Source of the DNA: Deltaproteobacteria bacterium
GTDB taxonomy: Bacteria > JADJOY01
Reading direction: 5' to 3'
Assembly: GCA_016713535.1 (NCBI GenBank)
Contig: JADJOY010000030.1
Coordinates: forward strand, 62,001-126,000
Length of the DNA: 64,000 nucleotides
The position numbers and the translations under genes were made by a program. Below the pieces are notes generated by a model, which saw only the letters and a program-made list of their open reading frames with translations, was not told the origin of the DNA and did no database searches. Below are positions 28,964 to 38,776 of this stretch, in pieces; the first letter of the stretch is position 1, and every line of letters starts with the position of its first letter.

Positions 28964-31630
28964 TCAGGCGCTGGCGGCGTCGGCTTCGAGGGCGTCGTCG
29001 TCGACCACGATCGCAGCCTCGCCGCAGCCGGCATCGAGCTCGGCGCGCAGCAGCGTGTCGAGCTTCGTCACCCGTGCCGTCGCCGCGTCGAGGCCGAGGA
29101 GCTCGAGGATCTCCTTCGGCTTCGCGGTGCGTCCCTCGACGCAGCGAGTGGTCAGGTCGAGCGCCGCCGCGCCGTCCGCGGAGCGGCTCACCGCGAGCGA
29201 GCCGATCGTGCCGCGGATGCAGAGCTTCACGCGCGTCTTCTGGCCCTTCGACTTGGCGAGCCGCTCGACCACCAGGCTGCTCGAGCCCATCACCCGCGCG
29301 ACTCGCTCTTCGAGGTCGGCCGGTGCCACGCCCTCGGCGAGGTCGATCCGGTACACGAAGCCCTCGACCTGGCACTGGAGCGAGGGTGCCCGCCGCGGGA
29401 CCTCCCGCGCCTCGTAGACCCGGAAGCCGAGCGGCAGCACGTTGCGCACGACGTCCGCCACGCTCTCGACGCACACCGTCTGCGAGAGCAGCACGTCGAG
29501 CCAGTCGCCGCGGGACTCCTCGCCCACCGGCGGCGCCGTCGAAAACGCCACCCGCGCGTGGGCGTGGAAGCCCTGCGAGTAGGCGAGCGGCAGGCGCGCG
29601 CGCCTAAGCGCGCGGATCCACACGTTCATGGTCTCGAGGTGCGAGAGGAAGCGCGCCTCGCCCTCGCGGCCGATCTTGAGCCACAGCCGCTGCACCGGGT
29701 CGGGCTCGATCGGGCGCGCGGTGGGCCGCGGCGCGGGCGTGAACGTGGTCTCTTCCTTCGCGCCGGCGCGCGAGTTGCGCAGCATGTAGAGGCAGAGGTC
29801 GCGCTCGCGGTCGATCACGCCGCACTGGTGGCACTTGGCGGAGCGGCAGTCGCCGGCGTACTCGAGCTCCACCGCGCGCTTCCAGTCCTCCTGGAACCAC
29901 TCCTTCGGGATCAGCACGTCGAGGTGATCCCACGGCAAGCGCTCGTCGAGCGCGCGCTCGCGGAGCGACTCGGCGGGGTCGTAGCCGGTCTCGGCGATCG
30001 CGTCCTTCCAGATACCGAAGTGCCGGAACTCGTCCCACGCGTCGAAGCGCGCGCCCTTGCGGAACGCCGTCTCGATCACGTCCGCGACGCGGCGGTCGGC
30101 GCGCGACACCAGCCCCTCGAGGAACGTCTCCTCGGGGTTGTGGCGACCGAACTTGACCGCGGGGTGAGCCCGGAACTGCTCCCACAGCCGGCGCTGCTTC
30201 TGCTCGCACTCCTCGATCGTGATCTGGCGCGCCCACTGGAAGGGCGTGAAGGGCTTGGGCACGAACGTGGAGACCCCGGTGTTGATGCGCGCCTTGCGGT
30301 TGATCGAGCGGCCGCGCTTCAAGGTGCGGATCGTCAGGTCCGCGATCGCGTCCACGTCCTCGTCGCGCTCGGTGGGCAGCCCGATCATGAAGTAGAGCTT
30401 CACGTGGTCCCAGCCCTTGTCGTAGACGGCCGAAGACATGCCGAGCAGCTCCTCGTCGGGGATCCACTTGTTGATGAGCGCGCGCAGCCGCGGGCTCGCC
30501 GCCTCGGGCGCGAAGGTGAGGCCGCTGCGGCGGTAGCCGGCGACGCGGTCGGCGAGGTCGACCGAGAACGAGTCGAGGCGCAGCGACGGCAGCGACACCG
30601 AGACGTGGTCCTGCTCGGCGCGCACCGCGGCCTGCTCGACCAGGGTCCGGACCCGCGAGTAGTCGCAGGTCGAGAGCGACACCAGCGACACCTCCTCGTA
30701 GCCCGTGGCCGCGAGGGTGCGCTCCATCAGCTCGCCCACGTTCACCAGGCTGCGCTCGCGGACCGGGCGGGTGGTCATCCCGGCCTGGCAGAAGCGGCAT
30801 CCCTGGGTACAGCCGCGCAGCACCTCGAGGCTCGCGCGATCGTGGACCTGCTTGGTGAAGGGCACGATGTAGCGGGTGGGGAAGGTCGCGCCGTCGAGGT
30901 CGCGGGTGGTGCGCTTCACGATCTTGGGGGCGTCGAGGGCGGGCACGATGCGGCCGTCCGGCAGCGTGTCCATCGGGTAGAGCGCGGGGACGTAGACGCC
31001 CTCGATCTTCGCCAGCTCGGCGAGCTTCTCGGCGCGGGGCAGCCCGCGGATGCGGCGGAAGGCCTCGGCGAGCTCGAGCACCACGTCCTCGCCGTCGCCG
31101 ATCACGAAGAAGTCCATGAACGGTGCGAGCGGCTCCGGGTTGAACACGGCGGGGCCGCCCGCGAACGTGAGCGGGTGATGGTCCGCGCGGTCGGCCGTCC
31201 GAAGCGGCAGCCCGGCGAGGTCGATGATGTTCAGGATGTTGGTGTAGGTGAGCTCGGTCTGGAGGGTGAAGCCCAGGCCGTCGAAGGCGGCCAGCTCGTC
31301 CTTCGATTCCCACGCGAAGAGCGGCAGGTCGCGCGCGCGCAGCTCTTTCTCGAGGTCGAGGGCCGGCGCGTACGCACGCTCCGCCCAGCACCACTCGAGC
31401 TGGTTCAGGATCACGTAGAGGATGTGGAGGCCGAGGTTGCCGAGGCCGAGATCGTAGAGGTCCGGGAAGATCAGCGCGATGCGCGCCTCGATGCGGCCGG
31501 CCGCCAGATCTTCGTGCTTGTGCGCGGTGTTGAGCTCGTTGCCGAGGTAGCGCGACGGCTTCTCGACGATGGGCAGGAGCTCGCGCGCCAGGCGTTCGCT
31601 CAGGTTTCGCGGCACTCGGTCGACGCTCAT
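28964..31630 (-). CDS. TIGR03960-type radical SAM protein fused to DUF2344
   Basis: 888 residues, start ATG 31628-31630. The N-terminal part (about 1-260) is the B12-binding-like Rossmann region. The radical SAM Cys274, Cys278 and Cys281 lie in LRGCTQGCRFCQAG. The second half of the SAM barrel (INTGVSTFVPKPFTPFQWAR) and a zinc-ribbon-like CRSAKCHQCGVIDRERDLC follow. From about residue 650 comes the DUF2344 domain (RFLSHLETMNVWIRALRRA, LPLAYSQGFHAHARVAFS). This fusion is a conserved single-copy protein in several phyla; a link to tRNA or ribosome modification has been suggested but the substrate is unknown to me. It is monocistronic. Confidence 0.93.
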   Translation of the reverse strand: MSVDRVPRNLSERLARELLPIVEKPSRYLGNELNTAHKHEDLAAGRIEARIALIFPDLYDLGLGNLGLHILYVILNQLEWCWAERAYAPALDLEKELRARDLPLFAWESKDELAAFDGLGFTLQTELTYTNILNIIDLAGLPLRTADRADHHPLTFAGGPAVFNPEPLAPFMDFFVIGDGEDVVLELAEAFRRIRGLPRAEKLAELAKIEGVYVPALYPMDTLPDGRIVPALDAPKIVKRTTRDLDGATFPTRYIVPFTKQVHDRASLEVLRGCTQGCRFCQAGMTTRPVRERSLVNVGELMERTLAATGYEEVSLVSLSTCDYSRVRTLVEQAAVRAEQDHVSVSLPSLRLDSFSVDLADRVAGYRRSGLTFAPEAASPRLRALINKWIPDEELLGMSSAVYDKGWDHVKLYFMIGLPTERDEDVDAIADLTIRTLKRGRSINRKARINTGVSTFVPKPFTPFQWARQITIEECEQKQRRLWEQFRAHPAVKFGRHNPEETFLEGLVSRADRRVADVIETAFRKGARFDAWDEFRHFGIWKDAIAETGYDPAESLRERALDERLPWDHLDVLIPKEWFQEDWKRAVELEYAGDCRSAKCHQCGVIDRERDLCLYMLRNSRAGAKEETTFTPAPRPTARPIEPDPVQRLWLKIGREGEARFLSHLETMNVWIRALRRARLPLAYSQGFHAHARVAFSTAPPVGEESRGDWLDVLLSQTVCVESVADVVRNVLPLGFRVYEAREVPRRAPSLQCQVEGFVYRIDLAEGVAPADLEERVARVMGSSSLVVERLAKSKGQKTRVKLCIRGTIGSLAVSRSADGAAALDLTTRCVEGRTAKPKEILELLGLDAATARVTKLDTLLRAELDAGCGEAAIVVDDDALEADAASA

Positions 31631-31907
31631 TCGCACTCTCGGGAGGCCGATCCAGCGAGGATCCGGCCGGTCCTGCGGCTGGCGGTCGTTCGGCGCTCCC
31701 CGCCCTACGGGGTGATGACGACCGCCTTCGGTTCTTCGAAATGGGCCACGACCCAAGCCTCGAGCATCTCGAAGTGCCCGCAACCTAACCAACCTCCGCG
31801 AGCTTCGGCCAACCTGAGCGCCCGTGACCGATCGGCAACGGCGCGGTGGCGGGCCGTCCACGGCCGCGCGCGGGCCGGCCGCCGGGCGGCTCGGCCGAGG
31901 GCCCGTC

Positions 31908-32333
31908 TGTAAAGCAACTGCTATACAAAATTGTAAAGCTGATGCTCTACAAATTTGTACGGCTGATGCTTTACAGGCTCGTTCGGGCCAGTTTCCCCGC
32001 GAAAGGTGGCGATTTCAGGCCCCTGGGGGGCCAGGAACGGGCCCATTTCCCTCGCCGGCGGGGGCGCGGAGGCCCCCGCCCTACGAAGGCGACGTGGTCG
32101 GAAATCGTAGCGACGGGGGCTCCATCCCCCGTCGCCGGGCGCGGTCCGTGGCCTCACTCAGGACCCGGGCCTCAGGCGGCGTGTAGCGGCGGGCGCAAGC
32201 CCGCCGAGCCGACCGCGGTGACCTTCCAGCCGATCCGCACCCGGTCTGGAGGGCCCGCCTCGGCGGACCGCGTCGGCATCATCTCGGCGGACCGCCAGGC
32301 GGCGGGCCCTCCGAATCGGATCGCGCGCGCGGG
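31908..32333. repeat. Long composite direct repeat R1
   Basis: Composite of four modules, in order: an AT-rich tandem 24-mer (31918-31980); a segment reading ttccccgcgaaaggtggcga then cccctggggggccaggaacg; a diverged three-hairpin element (32050-32140); and a GC-rich module ccgatccgcacccggtctgg...gcgtcggcatcatctcggcg. A second copy in the same orientation and module order is R2 at 35744-36120. Between them lie the RhuM and TPR-like genes. Confidence 0.85.
31918..31982. repeat. AT-rich 24-base tandem repeat with a 12-base palindrome
   Basis: Three imperfect units based on ctgatgctctacaaatttgt, the middle one containing the perfect palindrome TACAAATTTGTA. It stands out sharply from the surrounding 70% GC. 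The same three units recur in R2 at about 35755-35816 with a broken palindrome (acaaatttgtcc). It could be a protein-binding site or a recombination site; neither is shown. Confidence 0.75.
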
Positions 32334-32527
32334 TTGGAGGGCGGCCGCTTCGTCGGCCGCCCCAACCGAACGCCCGGGGTCGTCGACGGAGCAGGGGCGA
32401 ACCCCCGCGACCCTCCTGCCGATCCACACCCGGTCGGGGGGCCCGCCGTCGCACTCCAGCCCGGCCCGCCGACAGATAAAGGGCACCTGTGCGCGCCTCC
32501 CGCGGACCTGGAGCACGAAGGTGCCGC

Positions 32528-33578
32528 TCATGCCTTCCCGCGCCTCTTCTTCGCGCGTGGCGGGGCGGGCTTCTCGAGCTGCTTCGCGATCGCATCGAAG
32601 GCGGCGTCGATCATGCGCGGCTTCGCGTCCTCCCGCGCTTGGTAGCGTGCGTACTCGCGCTCGGCCTTCGCCTTCGCGACCTCCGCGGAGACGGTCCCGG
32701 CGTGATCGAGCAGCTTGCGGCCCGATGCCTTGAGGAACTCGTCGAGCTTGTCGACCCAGTCGCGCATCGTCATCGGCTTCCGCTCGAGCGCCTGCAGCTC
32801 GGCGAACTCGATGTAGAGGTTCACGATGCGGTGGAGGACCTGCAGCTCGGGCTCGGTCAGGTAGTTCTTCGCGATCGCGGCGTCGGCTTTGTGGACCACG
32901 CCTCCCGGCCGCGTCGTCTGCATGCCCATGAAGGGCTTCTCCCCGTCGGCGCGCTCGTGGATGATCTCGGCGGCCGTGCGACCGTGCACGGCGAAGTGCA
33001 TCTTGTTCTGCACGGTCGCGAAGAACTGCTGCGAGAGCTCGATGTCGGGTTGGTAGTCGACGCTGGTCGCGTAGATGTCGAGGACCTTCTGGTAGAAGCG
33101 CCGCTCGGACGCGCGGATGTCGCGAATCCGCTCGAGCAGCTCGTCGAAGTAGTCGGTGTGGCCTGGACCGGGCGGGTTCTTCAGCCGCTCGTCGTCCATC
33201 GTGAAGCCCTTGACCAGGTACTCCGACAGGCGCGCGTTGGCCCACTTGCGGAACTGCGTGCCGCGATGGCTGCGGACACGGAAGCCGACGGCGAGGATCG
33301 CCTCGAGGTTGTAGTGCTCGATTTCGCGAGACCTGCCGAGCGCCCTCGCTTCGAACTCGTAAGAACGGCTTACAAGTTGCCGCCTCGTCAGCTCCACCCG
33401 CCGCGTAGATCTCGCGCAAGTGCTGGGTGATGTTCTGAGGCGTGGTCTGGAACAGCTCGGCCATCAGCGCCTGCGTGAGCCAGACGGTGTCGCCCTCGAA
33501 TCGGCACTCGATGCGCGTGCGCCCGTCCTCGGTCTGGTAGAGGAGCAGCTCTCCCGTGGGGGCGGCCGCGCTCGTCAT
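32528..33578 (-). CDS. RhuM family protein (frame broken once near 33327)
   Basis: About 349 residues if the break is repaired. Start ATG 33576-33578 gives MTSAAAPTGELLLYQTEDGR. The family core is recognisable: VWLTQALMAELFQTTPQNIT, EAATCKPFLRVRSEGARQVS, then after a frame change EIEHYNLEAILAVGFRVRSH, RGTQFRKWANARLSEYLVKG and the C-terminal QNKMHFAVHGRTAAEIIHER. The first block is a Bro-N/KilA-N-like DNA-binding segment. RhuM was first named from a Salmonella pathogenicity island and is common in accessory and defence-like loci; its activity is not established. Its ATG overlaps the TGA of the upstream TPR-like gene by four bases, so the pair is one operon. It ends in a basic tail PPRAKKRRGKA. 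Confidence 0.85.
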
Positions 33579-34804
33579 GGCTCGTCGCCCTCCAACTCCT
33601 CCCACGTCCTGCCCGCTTCGATGGCGGCGAGGTTGAAGCGCGCGCCTTGGTTGTCGTTCGGGTTGAGCCACAGCATCTGGGTGAACAGGGCTCTGGCCGC
33701 GCGGATGTCCCGGAGCCGCCACGCACAGAGCCCCGCCCCGTTTAGGCAGCGCAGGAACGGCCGGTTGTCGATGAGTCCCCACGGAAGCACGCCGGCGAAG
33801 TCCTGCCCGAGCGAGAGCGCTCCGATCGACACTCCCACCTCGTAGTGCGCGAGGGCTTGCTTCGGGCGCCGTTCGAACTCGAAGTTGCCGAGGTGGGAGT
33901 GCGCGTCCAGGCAGCGCAAGTCCCTCTCGAGGAGCTTCATCAGGCGGTCGTAGGCACCGCGCAGATCGCCGGCTTCGCGCAGCTCGGCTGCTTCGAGAAT
34001 GGGGTCGGACTCGAAGTCCTCGGGGTCGACGCCCGGGAGGACCTGCTCCATCTCGAACATGGGCCGCTTGCCGCGCGCGATGATGGGCTTCGCCCAGGCC
34101 TCGATGGGCTCGCCTTCTTCGCCCCAATAGTCGTTCACCGGGTCCCAATCCCCTTGCTCGTGCAGCGCGAGCGGCGTGAGGCCGAGCGCAGCGACGGCGA
34201 AACGCGTGCCCTGGACATCGCCCGACACGTACGGGTGGCGCTCGTGCGTCCACTGCTTCTTCGGCGTCACGGTGATGATCGAACCCGGCACCTCGTCCTG
34301 CACTGCCGTGCGCAGCGTCACCTCGCGCGCCGTGCCGAGCACACGACAGCGCAGCGCGTTCTGCTTGCACGCGAGCACCACCAGCTCGATCGGCACACCG
34401 ATGACGAGGTCGCCGCTCGTGGCCTTGGCTCGGCCCGCGGCTGCGGCGCCGACCGCGCGCTCGTGGTGCGCGAGCTCTCCGACGCCGAGCCAGGCCCGGT
34501 AGAGCGAGACGAAGCGCGCGCCCTGACTCCCTTCGGCGAAGACGACGTCCGCGAGCCCGACGCTGAAACGTCGCTCGCCACGAACGCCGGCGAGCATCAG
34601 CCCCGCACGCGGGTGCCCCGGATAGCCGATGGCGACGGCGGTGATGGGCTCGCCAACGACGAGGGCTTCCGCGGGCAGGGCGACCTCTCGCTGTGCGGCG
34701 GCCTCGAGCGCCCGGAGCTGCGCGTCGTCGGTCTTGGCCCCGGCGACGATGCGCGCGAAGGGCGCATCGGGCTTGCTCGCCGAGCTCGGCTTCTTGCGCG
34801 TCAT
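33575..34804 (-). CDS. TPR-like protein of unknown function, coupled to rhuM
   Basis: 409 residues, start ATG 34802-34804. The N-terminal half (GLMLAGVRGERRFSVGLADV) may be a beta-rich domain. The C-terminal part from about residue 275 (LEAAELREAGDLRGAYDRLM, RCLDAHSHLGNFEF, SLGQDFAGVLPWGLIDNRPF, LRCLNGAGLCAWRLRD, ARALFTQMLWLNPNDNQGAR) shows the helix-turn-helix spacing of tetratricopeptide repeats, ending with the typical LxLNPNDN. I do not recognise the specific family. Its stop codon overlaps the RhuM start (ATGA), indicating translational coupling. No signal peptide or transmembrane segment is present. Confidence 0.8.
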   Translation of the reverse strand: MTRKKPSSASKPDAPFARIVAGAKTDDAQLRALEAAAQREVALPAEALVVGEPITAVAIGYPGHPRAGLMLAGVRGERRFSVGLADVVFAEGSQGARFVSLYRAWLGVGELAHHERAVGAAAAGRAKATSGDLVIGVPIELVVLACKQNALRCRVLGTAREVTLRTAVQDEVPGSIITVTPKKQWTHERHPYVSGDVQGTRFAVAALGLTPLALHEQGDWDPVNDYWGEEGEPIEAWAKPIIARGKRPMFEMEQVLPGVDPEDFESDPILEAAELREAGDLRGAYDRLMKLLERDLRCLDAHSHLGNFEFERRPKQALAHYEVGVSIGALSLGQDFAGVLPWGLIDNRPFLRCLNGAGLCAWRLRDIRAARALFTQMLWLNPNDNQGARFNLAAIEAGRTWEELEGDEP

Positions 34805-35743
34805 CCTCGCCTCTCGGTGGCCATCCACGCCGGGCTCGACCCTGAACCTGCGAGCGCGCGTCTCGCCCGTCGGAAGCTCCGCTCAGGGACCTCTGGCCCG
34901 AGCCGTCGCCAGAAGGGCGTGCGGGAATCTGGCCAGGTCCTCGAGGATTGGCGGGCACAGCCGTGCGGCTGAACCCGCGTGAGCGTCGTGAGCGCGTCGA
35001 GCCCCGCCTCGCGCAGAAGCGCGGGCGGCACGGAGCAGCGCGTGGCGTTCGTGCGTCCCGACTGCTCGACGCGCCACCACGCGAGGAGACGCGCGAGCCA
35101 GGGGCGCAGCGCGCTCACCTCGGCCAGCTCGGTGGCCGAGATGCTCTCGGTCTGCAGGACGAGGGCGGACGTGATGCGCTCGCGCTGCATGAGCTTGTAC
35201 CGCCTGGCCGTGGCCGAAGACGATGCGGTCACCGCTGAGTTCGCCGGTCTCGCGTTGCGAGCGCGTCCACCTCGCCCTCAGCCTGATCGGGTCGACTGGA
35301 GGTATTGGCGAGCCTGTCGAACGCCCTCCTCGAACGTGGTGCACCGCGTCCGCGTGTTGCTCCTGCAGAGCGCCCGCCGATACTGGGACTTCTGCATACC
35401 GGGGGTCAGCGTGCCGTCGACTTATCCATGAAGGCCTGGCGGCGTGTCAAACGCTGCCGGGCCGAACGATCCTCTGCGTGCCGACGAGTTCCGGCCACAT
35501 TCCCGCGAACACGAACGTCCGGGGTGCGGGCTGCTAAGCCCCGGGTAGCCCGGCAATTGCCCCAGCAGGCTCGCGCGAAGTCGACCGCGACTGCGCGGCT
35601 AGGATGGACTCGGGTTCTTGCTGGCGCTGGGTAAGCCAGTCACGTACTCGAGGCCTGCTTCACCGAGGAGCCGTGGGCGAGCGGGCTCACCACGACGGAG
35701 ACTCCAGGGTGCATCCCGGGGCGCAGGCGGTGTGGGTGGCCCG
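34805..35743. other. Region without a recognised gene upstream of the TPR-like/rhuM pair
   Basis: About 940 bases. Open frames exist on both strands, for example a minus-strand peptide around 34970-35190 with SATELAEVSALRPWLARLLA, but none shows a family I know, a clean ribosome binding site or a consistent frame. GC is somewhat lower than the flanks from about 35380 to 35540. It may be a degraded gene within the island bounded by R1 and R2. Confidence 0.45.
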
Positions 35744-36120
35744 CTGTAGCAACTTGCTATACAAAATCGTAAAGCTGATGCTCTACAAATTTGTCCGGCT
35801 GATGCTTTACAGGCTGGTTCGGGCCAGATTCCCCGCGAAAAGTGCCGATTTCGGGCCCCTGGGGGGCCAGGAACGGGTACATTTCCCTCGCTGGCGGGGG
35901 CGCGGGGGGCCCCGCCCTACGAATGCATCCGGGTCGGAAATCTAGCGACGGGGGTTCCATCCCCGTCGCCGGGCGCGGCGACGACGGAGCAGGGGCGAAG
36001 CCCCGTGACGCTCCAGCCGATCCGCACCCGGTCTGGAGGGCCCGCCTCCGGCGGGCCGCGTCGGCATCATCTCGGCGGACCGCCAGGAGGCGGTCCCTCC
36101 GGATCGGATCGCGCGCCGGG
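35744..36120. repeat. Long composite direct repeat R2
   Basis: Same orientation and module order as R1 (31908-32333): AT-rich tandem 24-mer, ccgcgaaaagtgccgatttc, cccctggggggccaggaacg, a degenerate three-hairpin element (35890-35975), then ccgatccgcacccggtctgg and gcgtcggcatcatctcggcg. It is shorter than R1 because about 50 bases between the last two modules are absent. Confidence 0.85.
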
Positions 36121-36204
36121 CGAACGCTGGGTCGGCGACGGAGCGCCGACGCTCCAGACCGCGTGGAGCGCGCTCGCTCCGTCGAGCGCCGGCTGCGGCG
36201 CCCG

Positions 36205-38671
36205 TCAGCTCCGCCGTCTCGCCCCAGCGGGTCGGGTCGGACGACTGAGCAGTCGATCGAAGGCGGCGCCGGCCGTGTTCCGCCACGGCGAGCTGCAGTA
36301 CTCGAGCAGGTACCCCATCTCGGTGATCTCGACGAAGTGGTCGGGCGATCCATCGCGGCTCGGGGTCCACGGGATCTGGCCGTCCGGCACCGACGGCGAC
36401 CACAGGTCCCAGTTGGGCCACGGCGCGTAGTGGTCGACTGCGGCCGAGTAGCGCGCGACCAGGTGCTGGGTCTCGGCCGAGGTGAGCGGCAGCCCGCTCG
36501 CCGCCGCCACCGCACTGTAGCCTTAGCGTCGCTCCAGTAGCTCGGGTCGTCGCTGTTGGGGACGGTGCCGGCCATCATCTGGTCGGCGCGCTTGATCAGC
36601 CCCTGCAGGAGCTGCTCGGCGACGGCGTTCTGACCGGCGGCGAGGGTGTTGTCGATCGCCGCGAGGTGGAAGTACCGGATGATGTCGTAGTTGTAGTAGT
36701 GGCCGATCTCGGCGATCTGGCGCCGTAGATGTTGCCGAAGCCGATGCCGCAGTCGAGGCAGCGCGCGTCGTCGTAGGCGACTATCGCCGACGCGAGCTTG
36801 GGCTCGCATTGCGCGTTCGGCACCAGCCAGTTGTAGAGCGAGAAGCCCGCGAGGTCGGGGATCGGGCGTCGGGGTAGTGGGCACTACGCGCCTTCACCGA
36901 CTTTGCGGATGAACCAGCCGGTGTCGACGATGCCGCGCGCGAACTGCTCGAGCTGCGCCGCGCGTCAGCGGCGGCCTGCCGCACGTCGGTCGGGCCAGCG
37001 CGCCACGCGGCGAAGCTCCGGCACCACCCCGGAAGATGTGCGGCACGTCGTCCTGGCTGCGCCAGATGCGCAGCCAGATGTCGCCGAACACCGGGTTGGT
37101 GGGGTTGCGGACGGTCTTGGCGTTCCAGTCGTCGGCGGGGTGCTTGGCGTTGTCGTAGGTCACGACGGTGGGGCGGCCGTCCTGCACGAAGCTGTGTTCT
37201 GGTTGAAGACGGGCGCGCGGTGGATGCCGGTCTCGGGATCCTCGGCGTCATGTAGAGCGAGCCGAGGAATGGCGCGCGGCTACCCTTGGCCCAGGCCTTC
37301 GGTGAGGTCGCCGGAGCGCCGGGTCGCCCGTCGCGAGGTAGGCGCTGGCCGCTGCGGCGAGGACCTTGGGCGTCGGGATGGTCAGGTTGTCGGCGACGCC
37401 GGTGCGGTCGAACGTCTACCGTGCCGCCCGACTTGACGGAGCGCGTGTCGTACGCCAGTAGAGCCGGGTGAAGTCGGGAAGACCCTCGACGAGTGCCGGG
37501 CGCCATGCGCGTGGGTCACGCGGCGCAACCAGTCGAAGTAGCCGACGTCCTTCCAGAAGCCGGCTGATCTTGGCGGTGAACTCCGGCCACTTCGGTGGGC
37601 GTGGCGGCGCGCCGACGTCCGGCCGGGTGACCGGGAAGGGCAGCGACTCGAGGCCGAGGCCGGCGAGCGCGACCGGCTTCCGCCGCCGCGCTCGCCGCGG
37701 CGGAAGCGGCGGACGCACCACCTCGGCGCTGGTCGCGATCGTCCGCACTACCGGAAGCCCAGGTGCTTGTCGCGGTAGCCCGGCGTGTGACCCGCGCGCC
37801 CGGCCGAGGGCAGAGCGCGGCGCCGTTATAGAAGGCCGCGCCGCCGCGCACCACGCGGTAGTAGCCGCTCGCGGCAACCGGTCGGATCGGTGGAGGTGAC
37901 CGGCGTGGCGGCGGCGTACCAGTCCCACGTCCACTCCGCGACGTTGCCCGCGGTGTCGTAGACGCCGAAGGCGTTGGCGGCCTTGGTGCGCACCGCGTGG
38001 GTGGCCTTGGAGATGCCGTTGGTGCCGCAGTACCAGGCGATCGCGCCGGCCGCGGGATCGACGGGGGTGCACGAGGTCTGGGTGATGTCGCCGTTGGGGA
38101 AGGCGGTGTCCGCGCCGGCGCGCGCCGCGTACTCCCACTCGGCCTCGGTGGGCAGGCGATAACCCGCGCACTCGTAGACCGAGGAGACGCCGTCGAGGGC
38201 GACGCTCGCCCCCGCGATGCCGCCGTTGGCCGCGCAGGCGGTGACGTCGTCGCCCGCGCTGCCGTCGGCGCACACCACGTCGCCGAGGGTGAAGCACGGC
38301 GCGTAGCCGCCCGCCGAGAGCCTTGTTGGCGAAGGCGAGCGCGTCGTACCAGCTCACGGTGTCGACGGGGTAGCTGGGACCCTCGCCGCCTTCGGGCCAG
38401 TAGCTCGGGTTGAAGCCCGACACCGACTGGAACTTGTCCTGGGTGACCTCGGCCGTGCCGATCTCGAAGCTGTGGCTGAGTGCCACGCCGTGCTGCGCCT
38501 CGTCGAGTCGCGCCCGGGCTCGGTCTCGGGGCTACCCGCCACGAAGCTGCCGGCGGGCACCGTCGTGTAGTCGGTGGTGCAGGCGGCGACGAGGCCGATC
38601 GTGAGGGCGCCGAGCAGTAGTTGCGCCGGGAAACGGGGGGAGCGAAGGGAGCACGAGCGTCGCGAGGGCAT
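36205..38671 (-). pseudogene. FGE-sulfatase-domain lipoprotein with large C-terminal domain (many frame breaks)
   Basis: Start ATG 38669-38671. A signal peptide ends in LVAAC (Cys31), then TTVPAGSFVAGSPETEPGRD opens a formylglycine-generating-enzyme-like (SUMF1) domain: EIGTAEVTQDKFQSVSGFNP, VDTVSWYDALAFANKALGG, the diagnostic YRLPTEAEWEYAARAGADTA, YDTAGNVAEWTWDWYA and RVVRGGAAFYNG. Such lipoproteins usually do not activate sulfatases. After a Pro-rich linker comes a second region of about 400 residues that I do not recognise (AKHPADDWNAKTVRNPTNPV, FGDIWLRIWRSQDDVPHIFR, EIGHYYNYDIIRYFHLAAID, DHYAPWPNWDLWSP). Consecutive pieces lie in different frames, needing about ten single-base corrections. 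Either the assembly is poor here or the gene is decaying; the even conservation of the pieces favours assembly error. Confidence 0.7.
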
Positions 38672-38776
38672 GGCGTTCTCCAGGGGAAAGGGGCGCGTGG
38701 ACGCACGTCCAGCGCCCTACTCCTGTACACACTTGAGGGGCGCGCTCGGGGGCTTTCGCCGTGCCCCGGCGCGCCC

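Larger units (their letters stand above)
31631..32527. other. Long non-coding interval holding repeat block R1
   Basis: About 900 bases between two minus-strand genes. 31631-31907 shows nothing recognisable apart from the promoter region expected for the radical SAM gene. 31908-32333 is repeat block R1. At 32335-32370 there is a hairpin reading ggcggccgcttcgtcggccg, and at 32375-32460 a further diverged copy of the module that closes R1 (ccgatccacacccggtcggg). Confidence 0.7.

Noticed and set aside
31705-32157. Small proteins encoded across R1 (either strand)
   Set aside because: The open frames consist of the repeat modules themselves and have no ribosome binding site; treated as repeats.
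32528-34804. Prophage
   Set aside because: RhuM has a KilA/Bro-N-like segment, but no integrase, capsid, terminase, lysis or tRNA attachment site is present.
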